A stretch of DNA of 64,000 bases from the NCBI GenBank assembly GCA_947359465.1, contig OX375874.1, positions 98,707,441-98,771,440 on the forward strand, read 5' to 3'. A program made the translations under genes and the position numbers. The stretch's first letter is position 1. The number at the start of each line of letters is the position of its first letter. The stretch is from Metellina segmentata (Eukaryota > Arthropoda > Arachnida > Araneae > Tetragnathidae). The notes under the pieces were generated by a model. That model did no database searches and was not told where the DNA came from. It saw only the letters and a program-made list of their open reading frames with translations. Of this stretch, positions 44,086-56,905 are shown one piece after another.

Positions 44086-45030
44086 CAGATCAATCACATG
44101 AATACTAGTCGACCTTGGTCACACATTTTGTAACTCCTCTCACTAGCAATATTCTCAGTTTACTAATCTTTCACGTTTGGAGAAGTTGACATTTTGAGCT
44201 TTGGTTCAACAGACTCGGGGGCCAAATCCCGATCTTGGTAAGGGTTCTGAATCAACTTTAAAAGGTAGATGCTGGTCCATCCCTCTCGTTTAGTAAAAAT
44301 AGAAGCGAGAGTGTTGATTGACACAAACCAAATCCAGTGTCATATCAAATGGCAGATTCGGCATGTCAATAAATAAATACGTCTATTCTTAAAGTTCTCA
44401 AATAAACCGCCAAACGCGAGCTATCAATTCATTTATTTATATGAATTGCCAGTAACCTTTCGTAGAATCTCGCTTCCGCATATCACAAAGTCTGCCATAT
44501 CACTCTTTCTTATTTGTCCCTTAGTGAATTTTTGTTTTCCGAATAGAAAGGAAACCTCAATCTATTTTTTTAAAGTCGGGAGTCCAAAGATCACCTGCTT
44601 TAAGCCCTTGTCGTAAATGTAATTGGTGAAAAAGATTTGAGACTTTCAAAAGAGGAGATGAAAAGTGCTTTATTTCCAAAAAAAAATAGACTATTGTACT
44701 GTATTTAGTTAATCTTACAAAAAAGGTTCTAGAATCAATTTTGCATTTAATATGTTGTTTTACCTAATTTTCATTAAAAGACGAGCAATTTAAAGCTCAT
44801 TTTTTTTACATCTTAATTGTTTTTTCGAACCTGCTGCTTTCACTTCTCTTTGTATATCTCTCGCTTTTCTTATGCACCAAGAATCGCGATATATCAAGGC
44901 CTATTGAAATGTTTGTTTCGTAATTCATATGACATTCACGATATGGCTTTGTTAACAAAGGGTTATTGTAAAATTCAATTTTTAAGGTAATATTCATGTG
45001 AGGTATTTTATATTTACCCTTCTGGTGATG
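44086..45030. other. Mixed-composition unique DNA, no gene seen
   Basis: Some balanced-composition sequence (44200-44520). No coding similarity recognised. It may be the body of the Helitron-like element ending at 43988. Confidence 0.3.
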
Positions 45031-45039
45031 GTCTCCAAG

Positions 45040-45100
45040 AGGTATGCGATCAATAGCAACGCTGACCAGATCTTGATGAACGAGATATCTCGTCATTAGA
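45040..45100. repeat. Short palindromic repeat, copy 1
   Basis: GAGGTATGCGATCAATAGCA...CAGATCTTGATGAACGAGAT resembles 56843-56905. It contains ACGAGATATCTCGT, a perfect 14-bp palindrome. Confidence 0.65.
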
Positions 45101-45509
45101 ATTAAATCGGTTATATATATATACTAATCAAATTCATAATAAAAAAATCCCGCAAAATCTTGAAGGAAAGATAATTATTTTTAAAAAATTATCAGATTTT
45201 GATAGACAAGATATGTTATTCAAATCCCTTGAAGTATGCTAAATATAGGTGGCGCCAGTGTTGCTGCTTCAGAACGTGTTTCCTCAACTCAGTTCAAGCG
45301 TTACGTCACTTTGTTTTTCGAATGCGATTTCAGCGCGTCTCCAATAAAAATTCCATGGAATGGTTGGTTTTTCGTTTTTATTTCGCAAGGGCAATATTTG
45401 TTCAAGATTCCCCAAACACAAGGCAGATACCGTCAGGTAATCGACATACACATCTAGAATACATACCATTGACATACACACAAGGAAATACCTACTGACC
45501 CAAAAGATA

Positions 45510-45605
45510 CAAATGTATTCATGGAGGAATCGAACCTTTGCCGCCTCTACAATTGGCATTTGGCTTGCACATTGGGCAAACCCATTACGTCAAAGCGACC
45601 ACTCC
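45510..45605 (-). repeat. tRNA-like / SINE-like segment
   Basis: On the minus strand GGTTCGATTCC (45524-45534) fits the Pol III B-box consensus GGTTCGANNCC, and a GTGGTCGC...ATGG region 45-65 bases upstream sits where an A box would be. The cloverleaf is not convincing, so this is more likely a tRNA-derived SINE head or a tRNA relic than a working tRNA. Confidence 0.4.
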
Positions 45606-45699
45606 AAAGATAGTTTTCCGAATTGGTGTATCATAGTTAATTGGTGAGCGCCTGCCAAGCGTCATCAAAACGACGATAAACAATAAGGTAGATAGGTAG

Positions 45700-47980
45700 C
45701 ATGCTAGGGCATTTAAATAGCGGTTGTAAAATCTTCGCATTACATCTGCTTTGCTAGTTTACAATGAAAATCCCTCTTACAAAGTATTTGAAACAGAAAG
45801 ATAGCTTCCAGAAATAGAAAAATAAAATACGACAAAAGTATTCAGCGTACACATTTCAGTAATAAATCATCTTAAGCAGTCATTAATGAATAATAAAACC
45901 CCGAAATCTAAGATTTTAAATTACCTTCATTCTATGTACGAGACCTTATCTACTTGGAGCAATCTTCTACGCAACAGGATAAACTCGCATCTTAAATTCG
46001 GGTATGATCTGTAGGGAAGGTTTTCGCCTCAGGCAAACCTGAGTTTAGTACGTGACTTGGTATCAGAACGTGACTCAAACTTCTGCAAACAATCTATTAA
46101 ATTATACTTCAATGCCACCAAATTATTTGAAATATTTGCTCTTTACGGAACACTTGTTTCGCCACCTCCGGTTGGAATCGTTTGGGGGTTGTGTTAGTGG
46201 GAAGCTGAAAATCGTATTTAATATGGTGGGGCTGATTGAAAGCCATGTAGAATTTTTAGAGGCTTTTTATATCAAACTAAATGAAAAACGCGGTAGAGTT
46301 TTTGTGATGGAAAGAAATTTCTGAAGCTATTCCTGACAAGTTGTTACTTAGCTTGCATTTTGAGTACTGTTTTAGAACTTCACCAATGCGAGGGTTTTCT
46401 GCGTAAACAAAATGTGCAGATTTTACTCCCGTTACCCGAATGCTCGCACATGATATGTATAGAGGCTACCTTAAAATGTATAATCCATAGCCTTTTTTGG
46501 TTACGTTTGACGTAATCCAACTGTTGTTGATAAAATAAATGTAGCACGTGATTTCGGAAACCATTGTTTGGTATCTTTTAATGGTGACTTCTAAAACCGC
46601 ATTCGTAAAACAAGACAACATACTTCACAGTCAGAATAAGTACAGGAAACATGTATCGCCACAGAAAAAGATGCTCTGCTACCACGTATATTTCCTTACA
46701 ATCTTAACAATTCACGCATCCTTAGAATTTTTTTCAGTAAAAAGAAGAAGCTTAATTTATATAAAACAGTATTTATTTATAATCACTAGGGGAAATGTAA
46801 AACATTTTCAGTATTTTCTCTGAATCAATGAATATCAACCACATTTAGGAAAACAACTTTGCTCTTTACGTGTTGAGAAATGAAAATCGTGCTACATTTT
46901 ATATTACATTTTTACCAAAACAGTTGTCCTGAAACATGTGCATTTCGTATTTGAAATCTGCCGTGGTTTTACACAAAATCTTTCGTTATTTATTTTAGGT
47001 ATCCAAGTTTAAATAAATATAATTCTATTTTGAAAGGCTAGTTCTTATTTAACTAGTTCACATATATCTTATTATTACTTTGGTCTATCTTTAAATCAAA
47101 ACTGTACTTTTAAAATAATTATTTTTCTTATACCCATGATTTATTATTCACCGAACAATAATTTTAGATGCGGAAATTCCAAAATGGCATATTATTTAAG
47201 TGAGGCATAAAACTTTAAAACATAAATATGATAAAAACTGTTCAAATAAATGGCTTGAATATTAAATCAATAATGGCTTCAGTATTTATCAATCTAAATT
47301 CTCATTTTGATCGCCATTGGCAACAACGATATATGTCGTTTAAGTATATAAAGAAATATAAATTTATTTTCAATCGTATAAATTATGTTTCTTAAAACAT
47401 AATATTGCTATTAAGTTTACATTTTATTTGAATTGTACTCCTGACTTTTTTTCATAGATTCCATTCTTTTATTGTTTGAATTTAAATATCATTTGAATAT
47501 TGATCCCTTTTTTAAACTTTAGGATTTTAGAATATGAAAATTTTATTTTATTTAAAATTTATTGATTATTTTCTACAACTTGTTGCTCTACAATTCTAAT
47601 GTCACATAGACTTTGAAATATTGTTCTGTTTCTTTTTGGTAAGGCAGTTAGTTTTTCTATGCATATTTTTACAAAATATACTACATTGCTCATTTTCATT
47701 GTTGCTAAAGAGTCACGCCTTCTGCAAGTCCAAAGAACTTCGTCAGCAAACTGAACACACAAGAAAAATCGATTCAACTCCCAAGCAAGAACAGACAGCA
47801 GCGGCATATTTTCATGCCCAAAACAATTTCGGCTTTTGTTAAGATAATCACTTCCAACAAAAGAACGCAAACAGAAAAATTCCATCTGGCCAAAGCTATT
47901 GAATTTCCTCTCCACTTATTCCATTGCAGACGATTTTCCGACAAATGAAAGTGAAAACTTTTTGGACCTGGCAACAAGAA
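45700..47980. other. AT-rich DNA, no gene seen
   Basis: Only chance frames on both strands. No repeat partner recognised. Confidence 0.4.
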
Positions 47981-48270
47981 ATCCTAACGACCTCTTCGGC
48001 GAGATTTAACTGCTTAATGACGTCACATCCGCGTTATCGTTAGCAACCTTTTAATTCGTGGACCATTAGGAATTTTCTGCGAATGGTGGCAATATGGGGA
48101 AACATTTGGATGATGATTTCAGCTTAGAAAAAATGTTTTCAGGATCATTAATTATTGCTTTTAACGCGTTGTAGCTGATTTTTGTGAAGAAAGAAGCATT
48201 GTGTCACGGATTTAAATGCACGGTTAATGTCGCCCGTTTTCCGGCCCTGATTTGGTTATGAATATCAATA
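47981..48270. other. GC-richer unique island
   Basis: Contains TGACGTCA (CRE-like, near 48018) and several balanced-composition blocks (GTCGCCCGTTTTCCGGCCCTG near 48230). No repeat partner in the window. Possible conserved regulatory DNA. Confidence 0.3.
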
Positions 48271-49430
48271 TTTCTTTTTTTCCCCACCGAACATTATTTT
48301 GACTGCGTCGTAAATTTAGGCGATGAGCGATATTTTCTACTTCCTGTAATTGCAGTCAATTTGTGAAAGGTTTTAAAAAGGAAGGATCATAAATTATCCT
48401 AATATTCGAGAAGCATTCTGGTGGAAAGTTATTTTTATTATTGTTTTAGGCTTTTCACAGTGTTCCAAACTTATCGGAATATTTCAAGCGAAATGTAGCT
48501 TAGCTTTATGAAAAATATGTATTAGAAATATGGAATTATATATTTTTTAATTCCTAAGTTTGCTCGAATCTGAAGGAAAATTTTAGAAAATAGATGTTGT
48601 TATCAAATATCTGAAGAAACCAAAGAAAGAAAACCATATATTTAATTAAAAAGATTCTTCGACTTTGAGAACACTGAATTAAGCAACGTCGGTCTTTCAT
48701 ATAGTTTTATCATGTCTTGAACTTGGTAATATTTATTATTACTAATTTAATGAAATCGTTTACAACATTTTCTTATAGAAATATAAATAAAGTATTGGTA
48801 TTACGACTGAAAACATACATGAATGCTTTGTTAATTTATAAACATTAGGTCATTAGTATAAATTAACTGCCTTGAAACAATGCTACAGTGAATTTAATAA
48901 ATATGTACCTTTTTAAAATTAAAATTCCTACTAAACACACATTTGAAATCATTATGCAACTTAAGTACTAAAGTAGGCTGTGAATGGGACTTTACCAAAT
49001 TTAAAAAGAATATTAATGTTGGATAAAACCTTAAATAAAACTTTTTAAATTTAAAAAATAATTTTTGTAACATCGAAATATTGATGTTGTCTGCCTTGTG
49101 ATTTGAAGCTATATTTAAGCAAATGATATATATTAAAATCTTTTGAAAGTAGTGAATTTCTTTTGCACACTATCAAATAGACGAACCTTTTTTTGAAAAC
49201 TTGCAATTCGCTTCCTTTGTTTTGTTTCTAATGACGACATTCAATTTTAAACAAGTTTTTTTGTTATTCTACGTGTCACAAAATGGAATTTTCAAAAAAA
49301 AATAAATGCATTCATTTAATAAAAAGGTTAATCATGAATATCTTTTCAAATTATTTTGTCATCTATTCCCTTGATTTCCTAACCTTCCATGTTTACAAAT
49401 TTGGTACTTTGAAGATTCTCACATCGCACC
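48271..49430. other. AT-rich DNA, no gene seen
   Basis: Nothing recognised on either strand. Confidence 0.4.
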
Positions 49431-49432
49431 TC

Positions 49433-49683
49433 GGCAAGAAAAGTGACACAACTCAAAATTGCAGAATTTGAAAAACATCAACTTAAATGATATTATAAAG
49501 CTTATATTGAAATAGTATAAGCTTCTTTTAAATTTTAGGTAAATATTTATGGTGTTAATTTCTATTGTATTATATAGAATATTAATATAACACGCTGGTG
49601 CACCTGATACATATTTTTCAATGACATAACAACAAAATTTTTATTTTTTGACTGGTGTCACTTTTTTTTGCCTTGGTGCGATA
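49433..49683. mobile_element. TIR MITE, copy 2 (~251 bp)
   Basis: Left ATCGCACCTCGGCAAGAAAA, right in reverse complement TATCGCACCAAGGCAAAAAA, with AGTGACAC inside both. The interior matches copies at 26327 and 51627 (CTTATATTGAAATAGTATAA, CATATTTTTCAATGACATA). Confidence 0.8.
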
Positions 49684-49789
49684 TGTCTTCTCTGCACCAG
49701 CGATGAATTGATGAATGCTGCCCATATTCTTACCTGCTATACCGTGACTGGAAATATTTACTATCGTTATTGAGAGGATAGAGACGTTT

Positions 49790-50715
49790 AGTCTTCATGT
49801 TGTTCTTTAATGGGTCTTTGCTGGATTGGAAACTTAAAAGAAACATAAATTTGAAATTCATCTTTGGGAATATTTATAGGAAGCATACTAAAATTGTATT
49901 GGATCAATAAACCATCTGACCTCACATTAGGAATATGAATAGGGAATACAGTTCGACGGCAAAAATACTTCCACCAACTAAAGAACATTTAGTTAGACAG
50001 AAAGAGACACTCTTAAATGTTTTTTAAATAAAGAATAAGTTAAATATTTTATTCTAAACTTAGGAAAATATACTCATGCACTGTATTTTCACGAGTCAAT
50101 AAGAAAGTAGAACTTTAACAGAAGTTCTATTTCAATTGCAGCTATTCAAAAAAACCTAGAGATATTCCATCGTTGTCTCAAATGTTCCACTCAATGTATA
50201 ACTATAAAAGGTTTCTAAATTTAGATAGAAAAAAGAGCCCATACACTACGCTTTCACGCTTCACAAAAAAAAAGATGTTTATCTGTATTTGAAATTAAAA
50301 AATACAAAAATTCGCAACTTAACCGTACAAATTTTTATTCGAGCCGTGTTGAAATCATATTGAATAAACAAGCCATTTTACGTCACATCCGTAATGCGTT
50401 TAGGAAATACACGCTCTGTCACAAACATACTACCCCACCTACATTTGGTTTGACAGAAAAAACCTCTCAGCGGTTATGTTATAAAAAGAAAAAGGTAAAT
50501 ATTTTCTTCTAAATTTAGAAAATACATTCCTGCGCTGCATTTTCACGCGTCAAACAAGAACGTAGAACTTTACCGAAATTCTATTTCAATTGCAGCTATT
50601 CAAAATACCTGGAGGTATTCCATCATTGTCCCAAACGTTGCAGACAATAGATAGTGGTATTCAGAAATGTGTCCAAACGCTCACCATGCTTCTACCATGA
50701 GATCGATTTTAAATG
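49790..50715 (+). repeat. Two tandem units of ~463 bp
   Basis: Matching blocks lie about 463 bases apart: the CAATAAACCATCTGACCTCA region versus 50370, the TTAGACAGAAAGAG region versus 50450, and TTCTATTTCAATTGCAGCTA (50126 versus 50580). They are moderately diverged. The minus-strand frame at 49788-49988 falls in unit 1 and is not conserved in unit 2. Confidence 0.7.
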
Positions 50716-51130
50716 ATGTTTTGGAGCATTCTTTATCTCCTCTCCTACTCTTTTGATGCGTCTCACCGAAAAGTTTTGGCAGAGTTTCAAAATCGCTCCA
50801 AAATGCTCCTTCGGGGGTCGTTCCGAATCTCTCTCGGAGGCCTACTGAAAATCTGAACTTCTGGAGGACTTAAGTTTTCGGAATTGGTGCCATTTTGTTG
50901 CTTTTCCATTTCGTTTCCAAACACTAGGGGGTGGGGATATGCGGCGTAAATGACGAAGGACTTGATTCGACATGATGTGACATGTGTTAGTTCGATTCAT
51001 TTTTATGCTCGCAAGATAACGTCTTTTAGATATTGTACAATCTGTCAGGTCTCTTAATATTTTGTTTCCGAAGCGTGTGGGGGTGACTTTCCCATTTGAA
51101 TGTGTTGCTATTGTACTTTTATGTTTACCA
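50716..51130. other. Balanced-composition unique DNA
   Basis: Contains GCTCC-rich repeats of short words (CTCCAAAATGCTCC, CTCTCTCGGAGG) and a minus-strand frame (50842-51222) without recognised similarity. Possible conserved or regulatory DNA. Confidence 0.25.
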
Positions 51131-51626
51131 TGAAGAGTTGGAGAATGGATCTGTTGAGAAGGACGAAAGTTTTGGTCTGGTGGTTGACATATGACAGGAA
51201 TGTCTCTTTTTGCATGTTTCAAATAAAGATAAGGCTTTTTTCCAATCTCAAAGGGTTGATATTTAAATGCAGAAATAATAACATGGCTAAGGATTGAATA
51301 TGGTTTTGTGGCATTGAGTTCTCTTGGGACTTATTATGCCAAACTCAAGAACATGGCTAAGGAAAATGAAGCGACACTTTCTTGAACGTTTAGTAATAAT
51401 TTGATGCATAGTTCTATTTGAAATAAATAAAAGTTAACGAAAATCCGATTGGAGTCAAATTCATTTTTAATAGATCGATTGAAATATTTATCTGTTGTAA
51501 TTTTATTTGTTATTTACATAAATTTATATTCAAATATGATTTTTATGAATTATTTATAGCATACATAAAAATACACGTCTGATTTTAATATATAATCATT
51601 AGCTACTATGATAGCATAGTTCTATA

Positions 51627-51885
51627 TATCGTACCCCGGCAAGAAAATTGTCACAACTCAATATTACAGAATTTGAGAAACATCAACTTAAAAGATACTA
51701 TAAAACTTATATTGAAATAGTATAAGCTTCTTTCAAATTTTCGGTAAGTATTTATGGTGGTAACTTCTGTTATATTCTATAGAATAGTAATATCACGCTG
51801 TGGCACCTCATGCATATTTTTCAATGACATAGCATCAAAATTTTTATTTTTTGAGTTATGTCAATTTTCTTGCCGGGGTGCGATA
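51627..51885. mobile_element. TIR MITE, copy 3 (~259 bp)
   Basis: The best-preserved copy. Left TATCGTACCCCGGCAAGAAA, right in reverse complement TATCGCACCCCGGCAAGAAA, then TTGACATAACTCAA versus TTGTCACAACTCAA. It is flanked by TA at 51625-51626 and 51886-51887, suggesting a TA target site. Confidence 0.85.
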
Positions 51886-52670
51886 TAACGGCTTTTGAGC
51901 TTGAATTTTTAGATTTGCATTTAATTTATTACGTGTAGTATTACCTTTATCGAATTGAATTGGATAACTTTAGATTGAAAACGTGACTAAAAGAATCACT
52001 TTTATCTTTCATAAAAAAAATGCCCCCCCCCCACATCATTTAAGTAAAAAAAAAAACTATATTTGAACACTTTTTTGACATTTTTATAATTTCTTCAACT
52101 TACGACGAATTTATATTACGAGCATAATCATCCATAATACATTGCACATACAGTTCTCTCCTATTGTCTGAAAAAAAAAATGCAAAAGGGTGAAGGTGAC
52201 TACTGCTAAATTCGTATTTGAGTTTTTTTTTTGTGGAGGAGGGGATTATGAATGTCTCTTCGCCTTAAAATCGCAGTAAGTTAATTCGTGAAGATGAAGA
52301 ATCTACTGCAATTACATTAATACCTTTCGACACATGTGACACTCTTTCACCATGTCATGCGACACTTTCGAATCTTTTAGCGAAGGATTATAAATTATTT
52401 TTCAAAAGATATTCATAGCTAATTATTATTATTATTTTTTTACCAAATACATTTTTTCTTGAAATTTCCATTTAGTAGCATGTTTAATAAAAAAGAAATA
52501 GTATTACTATTGGATGTCTTTTTACAGCAAATGTAACCATCGAAAAAAATTTCAGGTCCATTTGACAGCTTTAAAAAAAATTCAGTGGTTTTCTATTAGT
52601 AGCAAAAATAAAGCTTTGATTTGTATAGTAAGCAACTTTGACCTCTTGTCACTGTGTTCACGTGTTTATA
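51886..52670. other. AT-rich DNA, no gene seen
   Basis: Includes a run of nine or ten C near 52023 and several A or T runs. No gene recognised. Confidence 0.4.
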
Positions 52671-54155
52671 CACTCACTGCCAAAAGTTAAGCACGGAGAG
52701 GAAAATGTTATTTTCCAGAAGCCAATCTGAATTTGAGTGACTGCAATTTGCTGCAGGGGTAGATGGAAGTATGCAAATGTGTTATGCGACAGCCAATCAC
52801 GGTTTCGTGTCGCGAAATTTGCAAAAAAGGCAGTCGTATAAGAAGCCAGCATTGTGAACGGTTAGAGGAGTTGTATCTAAGTGCTGAAAAAAAAGTGTTT
52901 AGAACTTATGTACTATTAGTTTTCAAGCCAGGCGTGTTTCTATAGCTTCCAGAAGACGAATGGCAGATAGTGAGCGCTGGCGTTCTGTGGGACGCCTTGA
53001 AACACTACTGGATCTCTTTTCTTCGGCGTTCATCATTCAACGATAATGAAAACAATTCCAAACAAGGCGAACAGCTGTCAAGACCTGTGGCCGGCCAACG
53101 CAAGGGTTAAGATCCCCACCGAAAATCGTTATATTGATGTTGTAGCGAAACGGAATCGAAGAGCGACCGTCACAAGTGTGACATGTATGGTTGCAGCGTC
53201 CAATGGTAAGACGATATCTGCCACTAATGTTCGCCGAAGGCTTCACATGAATGAATTGTACGCCGGGTACCACGAGTCTGTGTTTCTTTATCCGTTCAAT
53301 CCAGAGCGGCACGATTGCAGTGGTGTCGGCAACATGTGAATTGGACTGTGTCAGATTGGGCTAACGTTATTTTCACGAATTAGCCAAATGACAAGCATAT
53401 AAGGGAATAAAGAGAACAAGGCACACTCAATCGTCCCCAGAACATCATCATCAATTATCACCCTTTTCCGAGGTGGAAGCATCATGGTGTGGACCGGGAT
53501 TTCGTTGGGTTATCATACCGACCTGTACATCTGTAGACGGTATCGGGATGAAGTCTTAGAACCCACTGTGAGATTCTACGATGCAGCAGTTGATCCTTCT
53601 TTAGTTTTAATGAAGAATAATGCACGTCCCCACAGAGCTGGCATCGTCGACTACTACCTGTAGAGTGAGAGGATTGCGCGTATGGTTTGGCCGGTGTAAT
53701 CGCTCGACCTTAATCCCATTGAAAATATTTGGGATTCTCTCGGTCGTGCTATGTTTGCACATTTCCCACCCCCAGCTACTCTCACAGAGTTGCAAATAGC
53801 TCTAGTGGAGTAATGGCAATTACTTGACTCTGGGGTGGTTGATCACCTCATGATGGAAAGCTAAGTCACAAGCTGTAAACTTTGTATGAGGATCAGGGGT
53901 GGTCACATAACCTATTAATGTCGGTTTTGTTTATTTGTTTTGGATTTAAACATCTTTTTTTTAATGACTTCAATATGACTTCATCTAATAATTTATGAAA
54001 ATTCAATATTGTTTTTATCTTTGTATTTAATTATATATTTTGTTGCAAGCATAAACCTAATTGCTACTTTCTTGCCACATTTCGTGTCAATGAAAGCTGT
54101 ACTTGTCGTTTTTTTTTGCATTTTACCTTTCGTACTTAAGTTTTGGCAGTTAGTG
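52671..54155 (+). mobile_element. Second Tc1-like DNA transposon, dead (1,485 bp)
   Basis: Left end CACTCACTGCCAAAAGTTAA and right end in reverse complement CACTAACTGCCAAAACTTAA, inverted repeats continuing about 35 bases. TA flanks both sides (52669-52670, 54156-54157). It is a different family from the element at 39977. The interior is a badly broken transposase. Confidence 0.85.
52961..53880 (+). pseudogene. Tc1-like transposase pseudogene
   Basis: Coding similarity is scattered over several frames. A plus-strand stretch at about 53097-53330 contains NVRRRLHMNELYAGYH, typical of the region before the catalytic core. WTVSDWANVIFTN (about 53340-53380) is the first catalytic region, where the usual Asp-Glu-Ser reads Asn followed by TAG (53378-53383). 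Further on, KNNARPHRAG has Asn instead of the second Asp (53616-53618), and LDLNPIENIWD keeps the Glu (53721-53723) 35 codons later, the DD34E spacing. Several in-frame stops (for example TAG after YYL and TAA in the following segment) and frameshifts make it inactive. Confidence 0.8.
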
Positions 54156-54900
54156 TATTTAAAGGCATGTTTTAATTGAGAGATTTCGCAAAAATAGTTT
54201 AGGAAAATCATAGCTTTTTGAACAGATTTTAGTAAAACGACATGAGTAATAGCAATGCTGTGTATTCGTCCCAGCTTCTCCAGAACTGCCAAATTCAGAT
54301 TCATTTAAGAATGAGTATTCAGTTACTTTACTTTGAATTTTTCTCAAATATGTAGGCGTAGTAAATAGAAATAATATTCTTTGAATTCATGTATATTTTA
54401 TAGAATATCTTTCAAATAATATTGAACAAATTTTGTGTCATCTTTGATCAAACTTAGGTTTGAAATATAAATGTTTCGCTGTTTTATTCACGTATAATGC
54501 GTAATTATTGATATGTACCATCAGCTACCTCTAAACCTTTTAAAGTCTAATATGTGGAGCTATACAAAAAGTTTTGTAACAATGCTAAATTCGGTTATCT
54601 TAGTTTATGAAAGGAGAAATAACTTACATCTATAATGAACAAAAGTGGAGTATTTGCTTTTGTACTTTGACTAATATCTTTCCATTTAAAATTATTCTAG
54701 TATGAAATCAGCGGTTTCCGCCTTTGGTGACTGTATGTATATGTATGCCCATACTATGTTCAACCAGCAGGGCATATTTTCATGAAGATTTCCATACAGG
54801 AAGTAATTATCGTCATTTAGTGACTGAACTTCATTGTGTCAGTCTGTCTGTCTTTCCATTTTGTGTATAATTATGTGTCTAAGTAATCCATATATATAAT
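54156..54900. other. AT-rich DNA, no gene seen
   Basis: No coding similarity. Short low-complexity words near 54840 (GTCTGTCTGTC). Confidence 0.4.
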
Positions 54901-55493
54901 TCTCTTATGTGGCACACAAAAAAGACGTTATTTGTTATCGGCGTTTTGGCAACACTGTACTATAGTTTGTTTACCACGAAGCCTCGAGCCTCAATTGAAT
55001 TTATAGCGTTATCGGCCATTTTCAGGGCCAACAATAATAGTTAAACGAGACGCTTGCACAACTTTTGACAGCTAACTTAATGAAAATGGGTATGGGTGAC
55101 TCGAGTGCTGGGGAAATGTACACTCAAACATGTTTGGTATTCGATTTCCAAAGCAGTGCTCACATTTCGAGTCAAAATCTATTCAAAGTTTTCATTTTAA
55201 TTTGAAAATGTTCCAGTTCTGATTCGAGGGGTACTGTATAACTAATCTAGGTGCAGCTTCAGTCTACGTTTATAGCGGTGGCAACGGCATTGGCGCTTTT
55301 TGTGGCGCTTTCTAAAGTTGCTAAGGAAATAATTATTTCAAGTGAACCAATGAAATCAAACCACAGTTTAACGGATTTTGAAATAGAGAACTCTCTAGAA
55401 TATTCAAAATTAAAATTTAAACTTTCTGTTTGCCGTGGTTGCCATAAGAACCGAGCAGGGGCGGGCCCCCTTGTGTTTAATAATATACCCTAG
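54901..55493 (+). mobile_element. Short Helitron-like element, copy 1
   Basis: Starts TCTCTTATGTGGCACACAAA and ends with GGGGCGGGCCCCC followed by CTTG (55470-55473) or CTAG (55490-55493). Matches 62499-63128 through GACGTTATTTGTTA, TTTTGGCAACA, GTACACTCAAACA and TTCCAAAGCAG, but lacks or has lost the palindrome-rich segment before the 3' end. A plus-strand frame (55251-55493) falls in its right half and is not shared with copy 2. Confidence 0.65.
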
Positions 55494-56840
55494 TGTTAAT
55501 TAATGTTTTAATAAATTACCAACAAGCGATGATATATGCAATCAAATTATTAATATTTAATGGTTAAAAAGTTCATCTTCTTAATCTATTCAGTCATTTC
55601 CTTGATTCGATTTATGGTTAACTTCATTCAGATAGTTAAAAATATGACTAACATACTAGCATGACATACATATATTTCCTTCATTCTATCAGTAAAACAA
55701 CATCCCGTAGTTTTATATCAAGCAGTTTCAATTACTCGACATCTCTCTTTCAATTTTTATAAAATAATTTTTGTCAACATCAACTTGTTTGCTGGATTAG
55801 GGCGAGATAGATGCGGGGTTTTGAATTTCTGTGAAAATAATTCTATCTTCCTCTTTAAAAGATAAATCCATGCAGCGTTCATAAGCAAAAGCATATATGA
55901 TAGAACAATTCAAATTTCTTTAGTAATTTATCTAATATTCATATAGAGTTGGGATATGTGTTAATTTTTTTTCCAATTGTATATCAAGCTGAGCTCAATC
56001 AACAATTTAATTGTCTCTGTTCACAAATTAAATGGTGCTGCATCAATTTATTTACTTAGTTGGTTTATTAAACAAAGAAGCATTTTTTCTAGATTAGTTT
56101 TAGATGGTTCTTAAACCATATGTAGTAATACCAACACCACTCTAGGTACACAGTAGTAGGAAATCCCTATATAATATCTCTTTGTCAGACTAAATTCATC
56201 TAGGAAATTATTCGACTGAATAGAGCTTCAACTACAAGCGTTAACGAAATACCTTCAGTTGCCATTCCATCTAGATATTTAGAGTACACATGCGACAAGA
56301 TAGTATCTACAAATTTTGTCAAAAGGACAATATTTATTTCAATAGAGAACCAAATTCTCATTTACGTAGTCTGTGATGATTATCCAAGATAATTCACTGG
56401 GTTTCTCAAATTATGTCTATTCCATAAAATGGACCATTGCAAGTCTAAATGCCATAGAACGTTATCTTACTCGAGATTAAACTTGTAGTAGAAAGATTTT
56501 AAATGTGAACCATATGGATATTTTGCTACACAAATGTTTGATATATATCAAGGTTACATTAAAATGTAGCTTATCAACTTTTTATAGAGGTTCGTCTATC
56601 ATTCCAACTAGAATTGACCCATCAACTATCAAATGTATTCGGAATTCGTTCTTTCGGAATTTTACTGACGACGTTCTAAAGTCTATTAGAAAAACAATTC
56701 ACAAGATGTTAAGTCAGGAATACATATTGGAAGATTGTACCTACCAACCACTTACATTTTCTGTGACAGAAAAAGACAATTAAGTGAGAGCAGGTCATTT
56801 CTAAACTTCTTTGTGCTTTAATCTCCTAGTGATTGTCTCA
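55494..56840. other. AT-rich DNA, no gene seen
   Basis: A 92-codon frame (56505-56783) has no recognised similarity. Confidence 0.4.
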
Positions 56841-56842
56841 AA

Positions 56843-56905
56843 GAGGTATCTAGTTATTAGCAAAGCCGGACAGGTCTTGATGGACGAGATATCTCGTCAT
56901 CGGAA
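56843..56905. repeat. Short palindromic repeat, copy 2
   Basis: GAGGTATCTAGTTATTAGCA...CAGGTCTTGATGGACGAGAT, with GACGAGATATCTCGTC, a perfect 16-bp palindrome. A weaker echo (GATGAGGTATCTTG) follows near 57005. Matches 45040-45100. Confidence 0.65.

Noticed and set aside
49788..49988. Minus-strand frame that looks protein-like
   Set aside because: It falls in a tandemly duplicated segment, and the matching unit 463 bases on does not keep the frame.
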